NCBI RefSeq assembly: GCF_000565285.1
Contig: NZ_APVL01000008.1
Location: forward strand, 176,023-240,022
Length of the DNA stretch: 64,000 nt
Reading direction: 5' to 3'
Origin: Cytobacillus firmus DS1
GTDB taxonomy: Bacteria; Bacillota; Bacilli; Bacillales; Cytobacillaceae
Each line of letters opens with the position of its first letter. Position 1 is the first letter of the stretch. The notes under the pieces were generated by a model, which searched no databases, was not told where the DNA came from, and was given only the letters and a program-made list of their open reading frames with translations. This document shows positions 28,473 through 38,214 of this stretch, one piece after another. The translations under genes were made by a program, and so were the position numbers.

Positions 28473-29663
28473 ATGGAGATTCAATTGGCAAGAAGAGTAA
28501 AAGCATTAACACCATCAACAACTCTGGCAATCACTGCTAAAGCAAAAGAGCTAAAGGCCCAGGGACATGATGTGATCGGATTGGGAGCAGGCGAGCCGGA
28601 TTTTAATACGCCACAGCATATCATTGATGCTGCCGTGAAATCCATGAATGAGGGACATACAAAATATACACCATCGGCAGGTCTTCCAGCATTAAAGAAA
28701 GAAATCGCAAACAAGTTTAAAAAAGATCAGGGACTTGAATATGATGCTTCACAAATCATCGTAACCAACGGGGCAAAGCACGGCTTATATACACTGTTCC
28801 AGGTGTTGCTGAATGAAGGGGATGAAGTCATAATCCCGATCCCATATTGGGTCAGCTATCCTGAACAGGTTAAACTTGCAGGCGGTGTTCCTGTTTATGC
28901 AGAGGGAAGAGAAGAAAATGATTTTAAAATCACTCCGGAACAGCTGGCCAAAAGCATAACGGATAAAACCAAGGCTGTTATTATTAACTCCCCTAGCAAC
29001 CCGACTGGCATGCTTTATTCTGCGGAAGAATTAAAGGAGCTTGGAGAAGTATGTTTAAAGCATAATGTACTGATCATTTCTGATGAAATTTATGAAAAAC
29101 TGGTATATGGCGGCAATCAGCATACTTCGATAGCTGAGCTTTCACCTGAGCTTAAGGAACAAACCATTATAATTAACGGAGTGTCCAAATCCCATTCTAT
29201 GACAGGCTGGAGAATTGGATATGCTGCAGGCAATAAGAGTATTATTAAAGCCATGACCAACCTTGCCAGCCACAGTACATCCAACCCGACAACAACAGCA
29301 CAATATGGCTCGATCGCCGCATATGCCGGGCCGCAGGATACACTGGAAGAAATGAGAGAAGCATTCGAACATCGATTAAACGTTATCTATGATAAATTAA
29401 TCAGTATTCCAGGCTTTACCTGTGTAAAGCCTCAAGGAGCATTTTACCTGTTTCCTAATGTAAAAAAGGCAGCAGAAATGACCGGATTTACGAGTGTCGA
29501 TGAATTTGTGGAGGCACTTCTGGAGGAAGCGATGGTTGCAGTCATTCCTGGATCTGGTTTTGGCGCTCCGGATAATATCCGTTTATCCTATGCAACTTCT
29601 CTTGAATTATTAGAAAAGGCAGTGGAACGGATGCACGGATTTGTTGAAAAGAACTTAAAATAA
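28473..29663 (+). CDS. aspB: Aspartate aminotransferase
   Basis: A PLP-dependent class I aminotransferase (396 aa) interconverting aspartate and oxaloacetate. The PLP lysine is K239 in NGVSKSHSMTGWRIGY. NSPSNPTG and SDEIYEKL supply further cofactor contacts. The ATG at 28473 is chosen from GGGAGG (28458-28463) and because MEIQLARRVKALTP matches the B. subtilis start; an upstream GTG at 28443 would add ten residues with no family support. A GC-rich hairpin follows, then asnS with its own promoter. Confidence 0.94.
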   Translation: MEIQLARRVKALTPSTTLAITAKAKELKAQGHDVIGLGAGEPDFNTPQHIIDAAVKSMNEGHTKYTPSAGLPALKKEIANKFKKDQGLEYDASQIIVTNGAKHGLYTLFQVLLNEGDEVIIPIPYWVSYPEQVKLAGGVPVYAEGREENDFKITPEQLAKSITDKTKAVIINSPSNPTGMLYSAEELKELGEVCLKHNVLIISDEIYEKLVYGGNQHTSIAELSPELKEQTIIINGVSKSHSMTGWRIGYAAGNKSIIKAMTNLASHSTSNPTTTAQYGSIAAYAGPQDTLEEMREAFEHRLNVIYDKLISIPGFTCVKPQGAFYLFPNVKKAAEMTGFTSVDEFVEALLEEAMVAVIPGSGFGAPDNIRLSYATSLELLEKAVERMHGFVEKNLK

Positions 29664-29676
29664 TAGTAAAACGGGA

Positions 29677-29710
29677 AAGCCGGATCGTATCCGGCTTCCT
29701 TCCATGTTTT
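29677..29710 (+). terminator. Terminator-like hairpin after aspB
   Basis: AAGCCGGAT (29677-29685) pairs with ATCCGGCTT (29689-29697) around CGT. The following tail CCTTCCATGTTTT is only moderately T-rich. Confidence 0.6.
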
Positions 29711-29744
29711 CAGGCCAATTAGAGCGTGTAATATTTTACTGTTA

Positions 29745-29773
29745 TTGCTTGTCAATGTGCTTGAAGGTATAAT
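29745..29773 (+). promoter_or_regulatory. Promoter for asnS
   Basis: A perfect TATAAT (29768-29773) is preceded by a 17-base spacer and a weak -35 TTGCTT (29745-29750), about 53 bases before the asnS start. Confidence 0.6.
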
Positions 29774-29826
29774 ATATAGCGATACATAAGAAGTGATTGT
29801 TTAGATTTTTTTGGAGGGAACATAAA

Positions 29827-31122
29827 TTGATAAAAACAACAATTTCTCAAGTTCATAAATATGTTGATCAGGAAGTTACCATCGGTGCCTGGATTGCCAA
29901 CAAGCGTTCAAGCGGAAAGATTGCGTTTTTGCAGCTGCGCGATGGTACTGGATTTATTCAAGGTGTTGTAGTAAAAGCGGAAGTGCCGGAGGAAATCTTC
30001 CAAGGTGCAAAATCAGTTACTCAGGAATCCTCCGTATATGTGACGGGCAGGATTCAAAAGGACGAGCGTTCTCCTTTCGGATTTGAAATGCTTGTAACAG
30101 GCCTTGAAGTTATTCATCAGGCTATCGATTACCCTATTACGCCAAAAGAACATGGAACTGAATTCCTGATGGACAATCGTCATTTATGGCTGCGCTCCCG
30201 CCGGCAGCATGCAGTCATGAAGATCAGAAATGAAATTATCCGGTCAACTTATGAGTTTTTCAATGAGCAAGGTTTTTCCAAGGTTGACCCGCCAATTCTT
30301 ACGGGAAGCGCACCGGAAGGCACGTCTGAACTTTTTGCAACAAAGTATTTTGATGAAGATGCTTATTTATCACAAAGCGGTCAGCTTTATATGGAAGCAG
30401 CTGCAATGGCTCTTGGGAAAGTATTTTCATTCGGGCCGACCTTCCGTGCTGAAAAATCCAAAACTCGCCGGCATTTAATCGAATTTTGGATGATTGAGCC
30501 AGAAATGGCTTTTTGTGAATTTGATGAAAACTTGAAGGTTCAGGAAGAATATGTTGCTCATATTGTTCAGTCCGTACTTAAGAATTGTTCAATTGAACTT
30601 AAAACACTTGGCCGTGATACAGAGAAGCTTGAGAAAATTACGGCTCCATTCCCGCGCATAACGTATGATGAAGCAATTAAGTTTCTTCAGGAAAAAGGCT
30701 TTGAAGACATTCAGTGGGGAGACGACTTTGGAGCACCCCATGAGACAGCTATTGCAGAAAGCTATGATAAGCCAGTCTTTATCACGCACTATCCAACTTC
30801 ACTGAAGCCTTTCTATATGCAGCCGGATCCTTCAAGAGAAGATGTTGTACTATGTGCCGACTTGATTGCACCTGAAGGATATGGAGAAATCATCGGCGGC
30901 TCTGAGCGGATACATGATTATGACCTGCTTAAGCAGCGCATTGATGAACATAAATTAGATCTGGATGCTTACAAGTGGTACCTGGAGCTTCGCCAATATG
31001 GTTCAGTGCCTCATTCCGGATTTGGTCTTGGGCTTGAAAGAACAGTTGCATGGATCAGCGGCGTCGAGCATGTACGTGAAACGATTCCTTTCCCTCGATT
31101 ATTAAACCGTCTATATCCATAA
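29827..31122 (+). CDS. asnS: Asparaginyl-tRNA synthetase
   Basis: Class IIb aminoacyl-tRNA synthetase (431 aa). The N-terminal OB fold binds the anticodon (about 12-100, [19 protein letters not shown]). Motif 2 is [11 protein letters not shown] and motif 3 is [12 protein letters not shown] near the C-terminus. The start is TTG at 29827: GGAGGG (29813-29818) is 8 bases away and the product then begins MIKTTISQ like B. subtilis AsnS. A longer frame opening at 29797 begins before this RBS and is not used. A strong terminator follows. Confidence 0.95.
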   Translation: MIKTTISQVHKYVDQEVTIGAWIANKRSSGKIAFLQLRDGTGFIQGVVVKAEVPEEIFQGAKSVTQESSVYVTGRIQKDERSPFGFEMLVTGLEVIHQAIDYPITPKEHGTEFLMDNRHLWLRSRRQHAVMKIRNEIIRSTYEFFNEQGFSKVDPPILTGSAPEGTSELFATKYFDEDAYLSQSGQLYMEAAAMALGKVFSFGPTFRAEKSKTRRHLIEFWMIEPEMAFCEFDENLKVQEEYVAHIVQSVLKNCSIELKTLGRDTEKLEKITAPFPRITYDEAIKFLQEKGFEDIQWGDDFGAPHETAIAESYDKPVFITHYPTSLKPFYMQPDPSREDVVLCADLIAPEGYGEIIGGSERIHDYDLLKQRIDEHKLDLDAYKWYLELRQYGSVPHSGFGLGLERTVAWISGVEHVRETIPFPRLLNRLYP

Positions 31123-31143
31123 TGAAAAATGAATTATTAACCA

Positions 31144-31182
31144 AAGCAAAAATCCGCCTTCCGCGGATTTTTTGCTTCTTCC
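31144..31182 (+). terminator. Terminator after asnS
   Basis: ATCCGC pairs with GCGGAT and the flanking A and T runs plus AAGC/GCTT extend the stem (31144-31157 with 31163-31177). Confidence 0.85.
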
Positions 31183-31300
31183 GGTTTCGTTAGAACATTC
31201 AGAAGAAGGAAGTCAAGCTGAATCTTCATGGAAAAGTTACCGTTTTTTCAACTCACTTTGGTCACTATGTTCATGATATACTGAGAAGGAGGTGTCCCGA

Positions 31301-32011
31301 ATGTCTAAAAATAGTTTATTGAAATGGCTTCAGGAAGGAAATATTTCAATACCTGGAGTCCTGCTGTCACAATATAAAGAAATGAATTTGAATGAGCATG
31401 AACTCGTCCTGATACTTCATGTAATTTCCTATATTGAACATGGGAACGAATTTCCCACCCCTGTAGAATTATCTTCCCGCATGACCATTTCTATGGCTGA
31501 ATGTACGGAAATGCTCAGAAAACTAATCCAAAAAGGCTTTATTGATATTAAAGACAGCTACTCTGCCGATGGAATCAGATATGAAAGTTACCATCTTGAT
31601 CCGCTTTGGGAGAAGCTCATTGATCAGTTTCTGCTCAGCGGTAAAAAAGGGGAAGCTGCTAAGATGCAGCAGGAGGAAACAGATCTATATACCTGCTTTG
31701 AAAGGGAGTTTGGCAGGCCGCTTTCACCTTTTGAATGTGAAACGCTTGCGCTCTGGATGGATGATGATCACCATGATCCCCATATTATAAAAGCTGCTTT
31801 AAGAGAATCTGTCCTGTCCGGTAAACTGAATTTCAGATATATAGACAGGATTCTTTTTGAATGGAAAAAGAACGGCATAAAAACGATTGAACAGGCTAAA
31901 AGCTATGGAAAAAAATTCAGGCAGAACCAAGCACAGCAAAGGACGAAGAGGGAGGATGCTCCGTCTCAGACAGCGAAATCCGTTCCCTTTTATAATTGGC
32001 TTGAACAGTAA
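31301..32011 (+). CDS. dnaD: DNA replication initiation protein DnaD
   Basis: DnaD (236 aa) acts with DnaA and DnaB in loading the replicative helicase at oriC and at restart sites. The N-terminal winged-helix domain (about 1-110, PTPVELSSRMTISMAECTE) mediates oligomerisation. The C-terminal DDBH2 domain has the DNA-binding YIDRILFEWKKNGIKT motif near 183-198, and the end VPFYNWLEQ is diagnostic. ATG at 31301 follows GAAGGAGGTG with 8-base spacing. nth and ypoC follow as in B. subtilis. Confidence 0.96.
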   Translation: MSKNSLLKWLQEGNISIPGVLLSQYKEMNLNEHELVLILHVISYIEHGNEFPTPVELSSRMTISMAECTEMLRKLIQKGFIDIKDSYSADGIRYESYHLDPLWEKLIDQFLLSGKKGEAAKMQQEETDLYTCFEREFGRPLSPFECETLALWMDDDHHDPHIIKAALRESVLSGKLNFRYIDRILFEWKKNGIKTIEQAKSYGKKFRQNQAQQRTKREDAPSQTAKSVPFYNWLEQ

Positions 32012-32061
32012 GCAGGCACTGCTGCGCGAAAAATAATGAAGATAGTAAGTTGGTGATTTCT

Positions 32062-32718
32062 TTGTTAAATAAAACACAAATTAGACACTGCCTTGATGCA
32101 ATGGGAGAAATGTTCCCGGAAGCACATTGCGAATTGAATCATTCCAATCCGTTTGAACTGGTCATAGCAGTGGCACTGTCTGCACAATGTACTGATGCAC
32201 TGGTTAACAAAGTGACAAGGAACCTGTTTCAAAAGTATAAAACCCCCCAGGATTACCTGAATGTTTCCATAGAGGAACTGCAGGAGGATATCCGCTCCAT
32301 TGGTCTTTATCGTAACAAAGCCAAAAATATCCAAAAGCTATGCAGATTGCTTCTCGATGAATATGAAGGGGAAGTGCCTCGCGACAGAGACGAGCTGACA
32401 AAGCTTCCAGGAGTAGGACGTAAAACTGCTAATGTCGTTGTCTCAGTTGCTTTTGGAGTGCCTGCCATTGCAGTTGATACTCATGTTGAACGAGTCAGCA
32501 AAAGGCTTGGTTTCTGCCGCTGGAAGGACTCTGTACTGGAAGTTGAAAAGGCATTGATGAAGAAAGTGCCGATGGATGAATGGTCAATTACACATCATCG
32601 TATGATTTTTTTTGGAAGATATCACTGTAAGGCACAGAATCCACAATGTGAGATCTGCCCGCTGCTTGATTTATGCCGGGAAGGCAAAAAACGAATGAAG
32701 GTGAAGCAGGCAAAATGA
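32062..32718 (+). CDS. nth: Endonuclease III (DNA glycosylase/AP lyase)
   Basis: Nth (218 aa) excises oxidised pyrimidines and nicks abasic sites. The helix-hairpin-helix LPGVGRKTANVV carries catalytic K121, and D139 lies in VDTHVERV. The [4Fe-4S] cluster cysteines are C189, C196, C199 and C205 (C-x6-C-x2-C-x5-C). TTG at 32062 gives MLNKTQIRHCLDAMG, aligning with B. subtilis Nth; TTG 32050 and GTG 32053 are less likely. Its stop overlaps the ypoC ATG (ATGA). Confidence 0.95.
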   Translation: MLNKTQIRHCLDAMGEMFPEAHCELNHSNPFELVIAVALSAQCTDALVNKVTRNLFQKYKTPQDYLNVSIEELQEDIRSIGLYRNKAKNIQKLCRLLLDEYEGEVPRDRDELTKLPGVGRKTANVVVSVAFGVPAIAVDTHVERVSKRLGFCRWKDSVLEVEKALMKKVPMDEWSITHHRMIFFGRYHCKAQNPQCEICPLLDLCREGKKRMKVKQAK

Positions 32719-33236
32719 CCGGAGAAATCGTCATTCCTGTTAAAGAACAATTATGCCATTCCCTGTTTTATAAAAGGGGTGATTCATTAGCAGTAATAGA
32801 AGAATCCCTTTTCGCTTATCAGCCGCTGCCGCCCTTTTTATATGAAGCTGCTTTTTATGCAGGGATCCCTGCAGTAAGACCATGGGAAAACAATGCTGAA
32901 TATATTCCATTTTTGTTTAATGAGTGGGCAGGACAGAAAGATCTTCTTGGTATGCACTTCACAAACCGGGACCAGAAAGCTGCTCTAGATCCGATGAAAG
33001 TATCTTTGGGAGTATTTTTACAGTTGCTGTATTGGACAAACAGCAAGCCGGTAAACCTTCAGGAAGATCCCGGGGAATTGACAATTAAGCCAGTAAACCT
33101 AAAAGAGCGGCTGGATTTCATTGCTGCACGACCGGCTTTTTATCATTCATATATACAGCTGTCTGAGCTAATGACTGAAATGGAAAAGCAATATATGAAG
33201 ATGTTTACATTGGAACAAATGAAGAAAAAGCGCTGA
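32715..33236 (+). CDS. ypoC: Conserved protein YpoC
   Basis: A 173-residue soluble protein coupled to nth by an ATGA overlap, as expected for B. subtilis YpoC (between nth and ponA). The ATG at 32715 has AAGGTGAAG upstream; an earlier in-frame ATG at 32673 lies well inside nth. It has no recognisable motif; the middle contains a W-E-N-N-A-E-Y-I-P-F segment and the C-terminus is basic and helical. Its TGA stop is inside the stem of the bidirectional terminator shared with ponA. Confidence 0.8.
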   Translation: MTGEIVIPVKEQLCHSLFYKRGDSLAVIEESLFAYQPLPPFLYEAAFYAGIPAVRPWENNAEYIPFLFNEWAGQKDLLGMHFTNRDQKAALDPMKVSLGVFLQLLYWTNSKPVNLQEDPGELTIKPVNLKERLDFIAARPAFYHSYIQLSELMTEMEKQYMKMFTLEQMKKKR

Positions 33237-33262
33237 TTCAACTGAATCAGCGCTTTTTCTTC
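33221..33262. terminator. Bidirectional terminator between ypoC and ponA
   Basis: A 19-bp perfect stem (33221-33239 with 33244-33262) has A runs on one side and T runs on the other. It serves ypoC on the plus strand and ponA on the minus strand. The ypoC stop (33234-33236) lies within the stem. Confidence 0.92.
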
Positions 33263-33264
33263 AT

Positions 33265-35922
33265 TTAATTCCGGCCTCCACTAGATTCAGACCCGTTACC
33301 GGAAGTTCCTCCGGTGTCACCGCCAGTTCCAGCTCCTGCTCCGGTACCAGTATCACCATCACCTGAACCTTCGCCATTACCTTCACCGTTTCCGGCTCCT
33401 TCACCATCACCTTCACCATCTCCGGATCCGTCGCCATCACCATTTCCAGACCCGTCGTCATCTTGGTTTCCGTCCTGGCCGTCTTCACCATTTTGTTCTT
33501 CTTGACCTTCCTGTTCTTCTTCGCCAGTTCCATCCTGCCCCTCATTTTCTGTTTCATCTTCTTCGATGATGCTTGGGTCCGGGATTTCTACTTTTATAGA
33601 AGCAGGATCACTTTGCTGGTCACCGTTAAATGCAGTTACTTTAAAGGTATAAACAGCACCTGGCTGAGGGTTTGCAATTTTTAAGCCTTTTTCTGAAGTA
33701 ACGCTAAGCTGCTGATCTCCGCCTTCATTTACGGATACAGTCACTTCAAATTGAGTGCCTTCTGCATCTTCCGGGTAATCCCATGATAATGTGATCTCAT
33801 TTGCCTCCTGGTCAAAGTTCGCTGACAGGCCAGAAGGAGAGTCCAGTTTATCAAACTTCTCTGACACCTGTGTCGGAGCATTGCCTTTTACAGCATACTC
33901 ATAAATGATTTGTTCCTTAGGTGTGTATTGGCTCGCCAATTTGGCAGGATTGCTGCCTTTTTCAATGGCTACCTTCTCTACAGAGTTAGGGGCCTTGAAG
34001 TCTTCTGTTTCTTTGCCTTCTGATACATGTGCCATTATGCTGCTGAAAAGTTTTTGGGCAATTTTTTGCTCATCGCCGGCCGGGATATAGTTTTTTCTAT
34101 CCTGATAGCCGGTCCAGACAGCCGCGGTATAGTTAGTTGTATAGCCTGCAAACCAGGCATCAGGCACGGCACCTCTAGGTATTCCAAATTCCTGTTCCTG
34201 TTCATCCGTGTAGTTTGTAGTCCCTGTTTTTCCTGCTACAGGCAATCCTGGAACATCAGCCAGACGGCCGGTCCCGTAAGATGATTTAACTGCACTTTTC
34301 AGCATGTCACTGATCATAAATGCTGTATAATCTTTCATCACTACTTCAGATTCAGGTTTCAAATCAAGCTTCGTGCCGTCACGCATTTCAATTTGCTTGA
34401 TGGCGTGTGGCTCAGTGTAGAAGCCATTGTTTCCAAATGCACTGTATGCACCTGCTACCTGAAGAGAAGAAACCTCATAAGCGCCGATAGAATAGGACTC
34501 ATACATCTCTTCTATTGGAATTCCTAATTTATTGGTGAATTCCAATGCTTTATCAGTCCCGACTTCCTGAAGTGTTTTCAGAGCCGGAATGTTGCGGGAG
34601 CGGGCAAGGGCCTCACGCATTGACATAGGACCCATGTGCTTTCCATCCCAGTTATTGATTTTCGTACCACCGGAATAGGTGTGAGGTTCATCAACAATCG
34701 TCTGGTAAGTTCCCCATTTTAGATATTCGATTGCTGGTCCATAATCGACAATTGGTTTAAAGGTTGAACCGGCATGTCTTTTTTGATCCACGGCAAAGTT
34801 AAAGCCGCGTTTTACTTCCTGGTTGCGTCCTCCGCCGATTGCTCTGATTTCACCCGTTTTAGTATCGAGCAACGTTATTCCAGCCTGAAACTCGTCATCA
34901 GGGTATGTCACAGCTGCATCAGTATTCAAGATATTTTCCACGTGATTCTGTGCATTTGGATCAAGTGTCGTATAAATTTTCAGTCCATCAGAATACGGAT
35001 TTAAATCTGGATATTTTTCTTCCACCTCATCCAAGACGACGTCAACGAAAGAATCATATTCAGATTCATTGGTTTCGCGTTTTTCTTCAGCAACAAGTGT
35101 AGATTCCACAGGAACCTTTTGGGCTGCTTCCATCTGTTCTTTTGTGATAAAACCATGCTGATTCATCAGTGAAAGGACAATATTTCTCCTTTTCTCTGCT
35201 TTGTCAGGATGATCAAAAGGATTATAATTGTTCGGGCTCTGCGGCATGCCGGCTAAAAGGGCGGCTTCATGAAGCTCCAGTTCATCCAATTCTTTATCGA
35301 AGAAAATTTTCGATGCCGTTAAAACACCATGTCCTTCAGACATATAAATCTTGTTCACATACATTTCAAAGATTTCCTGTTTTGTATACTTGCGTTCAAG
35401 CTGGAAGGCAAGCCAGGCTTCCTGTGCTTTCCTGCTAAGCGTTTTTTCATTATTTAAGAAGGAGTTCTTTACCACCTGCTGTGTAATCGTACTTGCCCCT
35501 TCAGAGCCAAATCCGCGAGTTACGTTGGCTATTACTGCACCGCCTAAACGGATTAAGTCCATTCCATTATGTTTATAAAAGCGGACATCCTCCGTTGCCA
35601 AAAAGGCGTCTTCCACAAGTTTTGGGATGTCTTCATAAGCGACATAATCCCGGTTTTCCGAGCCTACATCTGTAATGAATTCACCTTCCATATCGTAAAT
35701 CTGTGAAGAAATGGGATCCTTCAGCAATTTTTCATCAAGCTTTGGTGCGTCTTTCACCATAAAAGCAAAAGCGCCTGCTCCTAAGAGCATTCCAGCAATG
35801 CCCAGGGCAATCAAAATAAGGAAAATACGTTTAAAAGTGCCTGTGCCTTTTTTCTTGCCCTTCTTTTTAGGCTTGGATTGCTGTTTTCGGCGCTCCTCCC
35901 TTGATTGATATTTTTCTGTCAT
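33265..35922 (-). CDS. ponA: Class A penicillin-binding protein 1 (transglycosylase/transpeptidase)
   Basis: A bifunctional peptidoglycan synthase (885 aa from ATG 35922). A basic cytoplasmic tail and membrane helix (about 32-55) precede the GT51 glycosyltransferase with catalytic E111 in LATEDVRFYKHNG. The transpeptidase has S386-T-F-K, SRN and K565-T-G-T. A fibronectin III-like domain (about 690-765) and a ~95-residue acidic, Gly/Asp/Glu-rich low-complexity tail end the protein. The exact start is uncertain: MTEKYQSREERRK matches the family, but an upstream ATG (35934) is in frame. It follows recU, as in B. subtilis. Confidence 0.93.
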   Translation of the reverse strand: MTEKYQSREERRKQQSKPKKKGKKKGTGTFKRIFLILIALGIAGMLLGAGAFAFMVKDAPKLDEKLLKDPISSQIYDMEGEFITDVGSENRDYVAYEDIPKLVEDAFLATEDVRFYKHNGMDLIRLGGAVIANVTRGFGSEGASTITQQVVKNSFLNNEKTLSRKAQEAWLAFQLERKYTKQEIFEMYVNKIYMSEGHGVLTASKIFFDKELDELELHEAALLAGMPQSPNNYNPFDHPDKAEKRRNIVLSLMNQHGFITKEQMEAAQKVPVESTLVAEEKRETNESEYDSFVDVVLDEVEEKYPDLNPYSDGLKIYTTLDPNAQNHVENILNTDAAVTYPDDEFQAGITLLDTKTGEIRAIGGGRNQEVKRGFNFAVDQKRHAGSTFKPIVDYGPAIEYLKWGTYQTIVDEPHTYSGGTKINNWDGKHMGPMSMREALARSRNIPALKTLQEVGTDKALEFTNKLGIPIEEMYESYSIGAYEVSSLQVAGAYSAFGNNGFYTEPHAIKQIEMRDGTKLDLKPESEVVMKDYTAFMISDMLKSAVKSSYGTGRLADVPGLPVAGKTGTTNYTDEQEQEFGIPRGAVPDAWFAGYTTNYTAAVWTGYQDRKNYIPAGDEQKIAQKLFSSIMAHVSEGKETEDFKAPNSVEKVAIEKGSNPAKLASQYTPKEQIIYEYAVKGNAPTQVSEKFDKLDSPSGLSANFDQEANEITLSWDYPEDAEGTQFEVTVSVNEGGDQQLSVTSEKGLKIANPQPGAVYTFKVTAFNGDQQSDPASIKVEIPDPSIIEEDETENEGQDGTGEEEQEGQEEQNGEDGQDGNQDDDGSGNGDGDGSGDGEGDGEGAGNGEGNGEGSGDGDTGTGAGAGTGGDTGGTSGNGSESSGGRN

Positions 35923-35962
35923 ATCTATGTTCATCCTTTCTGACAATGGAACTGTAAATTAA

Positions 35963-36574
35963 TTATTTAAGGGTATAAAGATAATCTATTATCTTAATAT
36001 AGTCAATCCTGGGCTGAAATCCAAGCGGAATGTAATGGCCATTCATTTCAATTTCACCCTTGGTGATTGACTTTCTCCCCCCATCCTTCATCCTCTCCCA
36101 GTATGAGAGTAAATGATGTGCCTCTAACAGGAAAACTTCTTCGGTAGCCGAGAAGCGGAGGAGGACAAAACAAATCCCTTGCTGGGCTAAAACTTTTTCC
36201 ATGTGCTTTACCTGGTGCTCATGGAAATTCTTTAAAGGGAAGGAGGTCGTGTTCTGGGTTTCTTTTGCTTCAAAATCAATATACCTGCCTTTGTAGACAC
36301 CATTATAATCAGTTGTTGATGCTTGTTTGAAATAAGCTTCTTTAATAACAGCTGCACTTCTCTTTGGATAATCGACCTGTACGATTTGAACAGGCGTGGG
36401 CTTTTTATGAATAGTGGCTATTCCATGTTCCAAATAGAATTCATTAGTTTCATTTATATCTTCCTCCAGTGTCATTCCACGATTGCTGTATGTCCATTTC
36501 TTCTCCGGAGTCAGTTTTTTAGCGCTATTAGCAGGCGGGGTATATCTCCTGCCATTTGGATAGTGGAAATTCAT
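35963..36574 (-). CDS. recU: Holliday junction resolvase RecU
   Basis: RecU (203 aa) resolves Holliday junctions in recombination and helps chromosome segregation. The start [14 protein letters not shown] and the nuclease core [13 protein letters not shown] (about 101-113, acidic plus lysine) are conserved, as is [23 protein letters not shown] precedes the ATG. It is transcribed with ponA (40-base gap). yppC is divergent on the other side. Confidence 0.95.
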   Translation of the reverse strand: MNFHYPNGRRYTPPANSAKKLTPEKKWTYSNRGMTLEEDINETNEFYLEHGIATIHKKPTPVQIVQVDYPKRSAAVIKEAYFKQASTTDYNGVYKGRYIDFEAKETQNTTSFPLKNFHEHQVKHMEKVLAQQGICFVLLRFSATEEVFLLEAHHLLSYWERMKDGGRKSITKGEIEMNGHYIPLGFQPRIDYIKIIDYLYTLK

Positions 36575-36752
36575 GCATTCACCTCGTTTTCAGCTACTCC
36601 CTATGATAACAAAAGTAAGCATGATTTGGTTGAATAAAAAGTTCTAAATAACAAAGGATATAGGAAACTCCAGTTTAGTATTTTTATCCGGTTTTACCCG
36701 TAAGCTGCCTGCCGGCTAAATATAGAACATTCATTTTCTGAGGTGAATTGCG

Positions 36753-37745
36753 GTGTTTCTTTCTGGGAAATTCCTGAACAGACATGAAAAAAAGGAACAG
36801 GCAATAATGGATTATATTTCGAAAATGACAGCGAAATGTAACCTGGACAATATCTCGAGAACGGAAGCTTATTTTCAGTTTTATAAAAAGCATCCTGAAA
36901 TACGCTGGGCGTTCCTGGCCTCCATGGTGTCCCGAAATGCCGGCTGGAATATGTGCGATCTTGAAGGAAGCTGTTTTCCTAAATTGATAGGAAAGAAATT
37001 CAGGGATATGCTTTATATTACATATGAAAGGGCCAATTGGCTGATTTTTCAGGATGCATTTCCCCAGCTTCTCCTCTATCATTATTCGACGAAACTAAAT
37101 AGGCCAATGTTTCATTTATTAAAAACTTTTCATGTATCGTCGTTTATGGAACAGGAGTGGCTTTATTTCTGGAAAAATAGAAATAAAAAGAGGTTAATGA
37201 TTTCACTGATTATCAACGAACAAAATGTTATTCAAGAGCCTGTAATGGAGCATTCTATTTATAAAAATAAAGTTTTTCATACATTGCTTTTTTCCTTTCA
37301 GGATTATCTTCATTTTAGTTCTGTTATATTCCCTACTTGTAAAGGGGAATTATACGGGGCGAGTGTTAATGGTTTCCGCTCGGTGTCCAAAAGAATTGAT
37401 CTTGGAAAACGGCTGGCAGAAATATTATTTGACACAAGTTATTATGACGACGTGTATGAATTTGCTTCACGCACGATTCATACAGGTTCAAGGCATGATT
37501 ATGAGAAATACTTTAAGGTAAGAAAACGGAGAACCACCCCTTTCTTACGCTGTACATACCCGATAATCATTCATCACATACATCAATTTACTGATTGGTC
37601 TTTCAAAAAACGCATAAAGAGTAAATGGGCATCAGAATCGGTTGTCCTAAAACATCCAGTCCATATTACAAAATGGTATTTGCATAAGCAGGACCAGCTT
37701 CACACTGCTGCCAAGCTGGGAAAAATATTTCGCTCAATTTGCTAA
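36753..37745 (+). CDS. yppC: DUF2515 family protein YppC
   Basis: A 330-residue basic protein starting with GTG (36753), preceded by TGAGGTGA. It corresponds to B. subtilis YppC in size and position (divergent from recU). Conserved-looking features include the aromatic-rich ISRTEAYFQFYKKHPEIRWA near 35-55 and a KHPVHITKWYLHKQ stretch near the end. There is no signal peptide or clear membrane helix. DUF2515 has no known function to my knowledge. Confidence 0.85.
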   Translation: MFLSGKFLNRHEKKEQAIMDYISKMTAKCNLDNISRTEAYFQFYKKHPEIRWAFLASMVSRNAGWNMCDLEGSCFPKLIGKKFRDMLYITYERANWLIFQDAFPQLLLYHYSTKLNRPMFHLLKTFHVSSFMEQEWLYFWKNRNKKRLMISLIINEQNVIQEPVMEHSIYKNKVFHTLLFSFQDYLHFSSVIFPTCKGELYGASVNGFRSVSKRIDLGKRLAEILFDTSYYDDVYEFASRTIHTGSRHDYEKYFKVRKRRTTPFLRCTYPIIIHHIHQFTDWSFKKRIKSKWASESVVLKHPVHITKWYLHKQDQLHTAAKLGKIFRSIC

Positions 37746-37763
37746 CAAAATAAAACTGCAAAC

Positions 37764-37791
37764 AAAAAAGCAAGGGGCCCCTTGCTTTTTT
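37764..37791. terminator. Bidirectional terminator between yppC and sspM
   Basis: A 28-base perfect palindrome: AAAAAAGCAAGGGG on the left and CCCCTTGCTTTTTT on the right. It can stop transcription from both sides. Confidence 0.9.
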
Positions 37792-37861
37792 AGTGTCTGC
37801 ATCCAGCTTCAGCACCTGCCCCATCGAGGTCAGAAGCCAATCCGTTTTCGCTTTTGTTCTG

Positions 37862-37969
37862 TTAAGTTGAAGGGCGGTCAGGACCTTCAAGTTTCTTATT
37901 GCCATAGCCTGTTTTTGTTTCTTCCAGCTTTTTTGGCTGTACTTTATTTTGTTTTTCTTTTTTTGCCAT
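37862..37969 (-). CDS. sspM: Small acid-soluble spore protein M
   Basis: A 35-residue, highly basic peptide. Its C-terminus KKLEGPDRPST matches the KKLGGPNRPST end of B. subtilis SspM, and the lysine/glutamine-rich start is similar. A strong RBS (GGAGGTG, 7 bases before the ATG at 37969) supports translation. SspM is a minor spore-core protein made in the forespore. It is convergent with yppC and shares a bidirectional terminator with it. Confidence 0.85.
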   Translation of the reverse strand: MAKKEKQNKVQPKKLEETKTGYGNKKLEGPDRPST

Positions 37970-37989
37970 ATCATAACACCTCCGTTCAT

Positions 37990-38019
37990 TAGTTTGTTCA
38001 ATGATGTTATTTTCATTCT
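37990..38019 (-). promoter_or_regulatory. Candidate sigma-G/F promoter for sspM
   Basis: On the minus strand AGAATG (38019-38014), a 17-base spacer and CAAACTA (37996-37990) resemble the forespore pattern TGAATA-17-CATACTA. The match is partial; the gene type makes it plausible. Confidence 0.35.
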
Positions 38020-38214
38020 TCGGAGGCTGTCGAAACCTTGCCGCTGCCATGCAAATAAGTACTTTCTTTGGCGAATCACTTCTAGTTTTGTCATGCATGG
38101 AGGAAAGCTTCAGGGAAGATAGAATCTATGTAGACACAAAGCAAATTTTCACTGTATCCTTCATTGTATTTATGGCAGATGGCAAGGAGAAAAAGAAATC
38201 GGGAGGTTTTTTGA

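Noticed and set aside
33314..33505. Proline/serine-rich open frame opposite the ponA tail
   Set aside because: It is the antisense reading of the Gly/Asp-rich low-complexity tail; no RBS or independent support.
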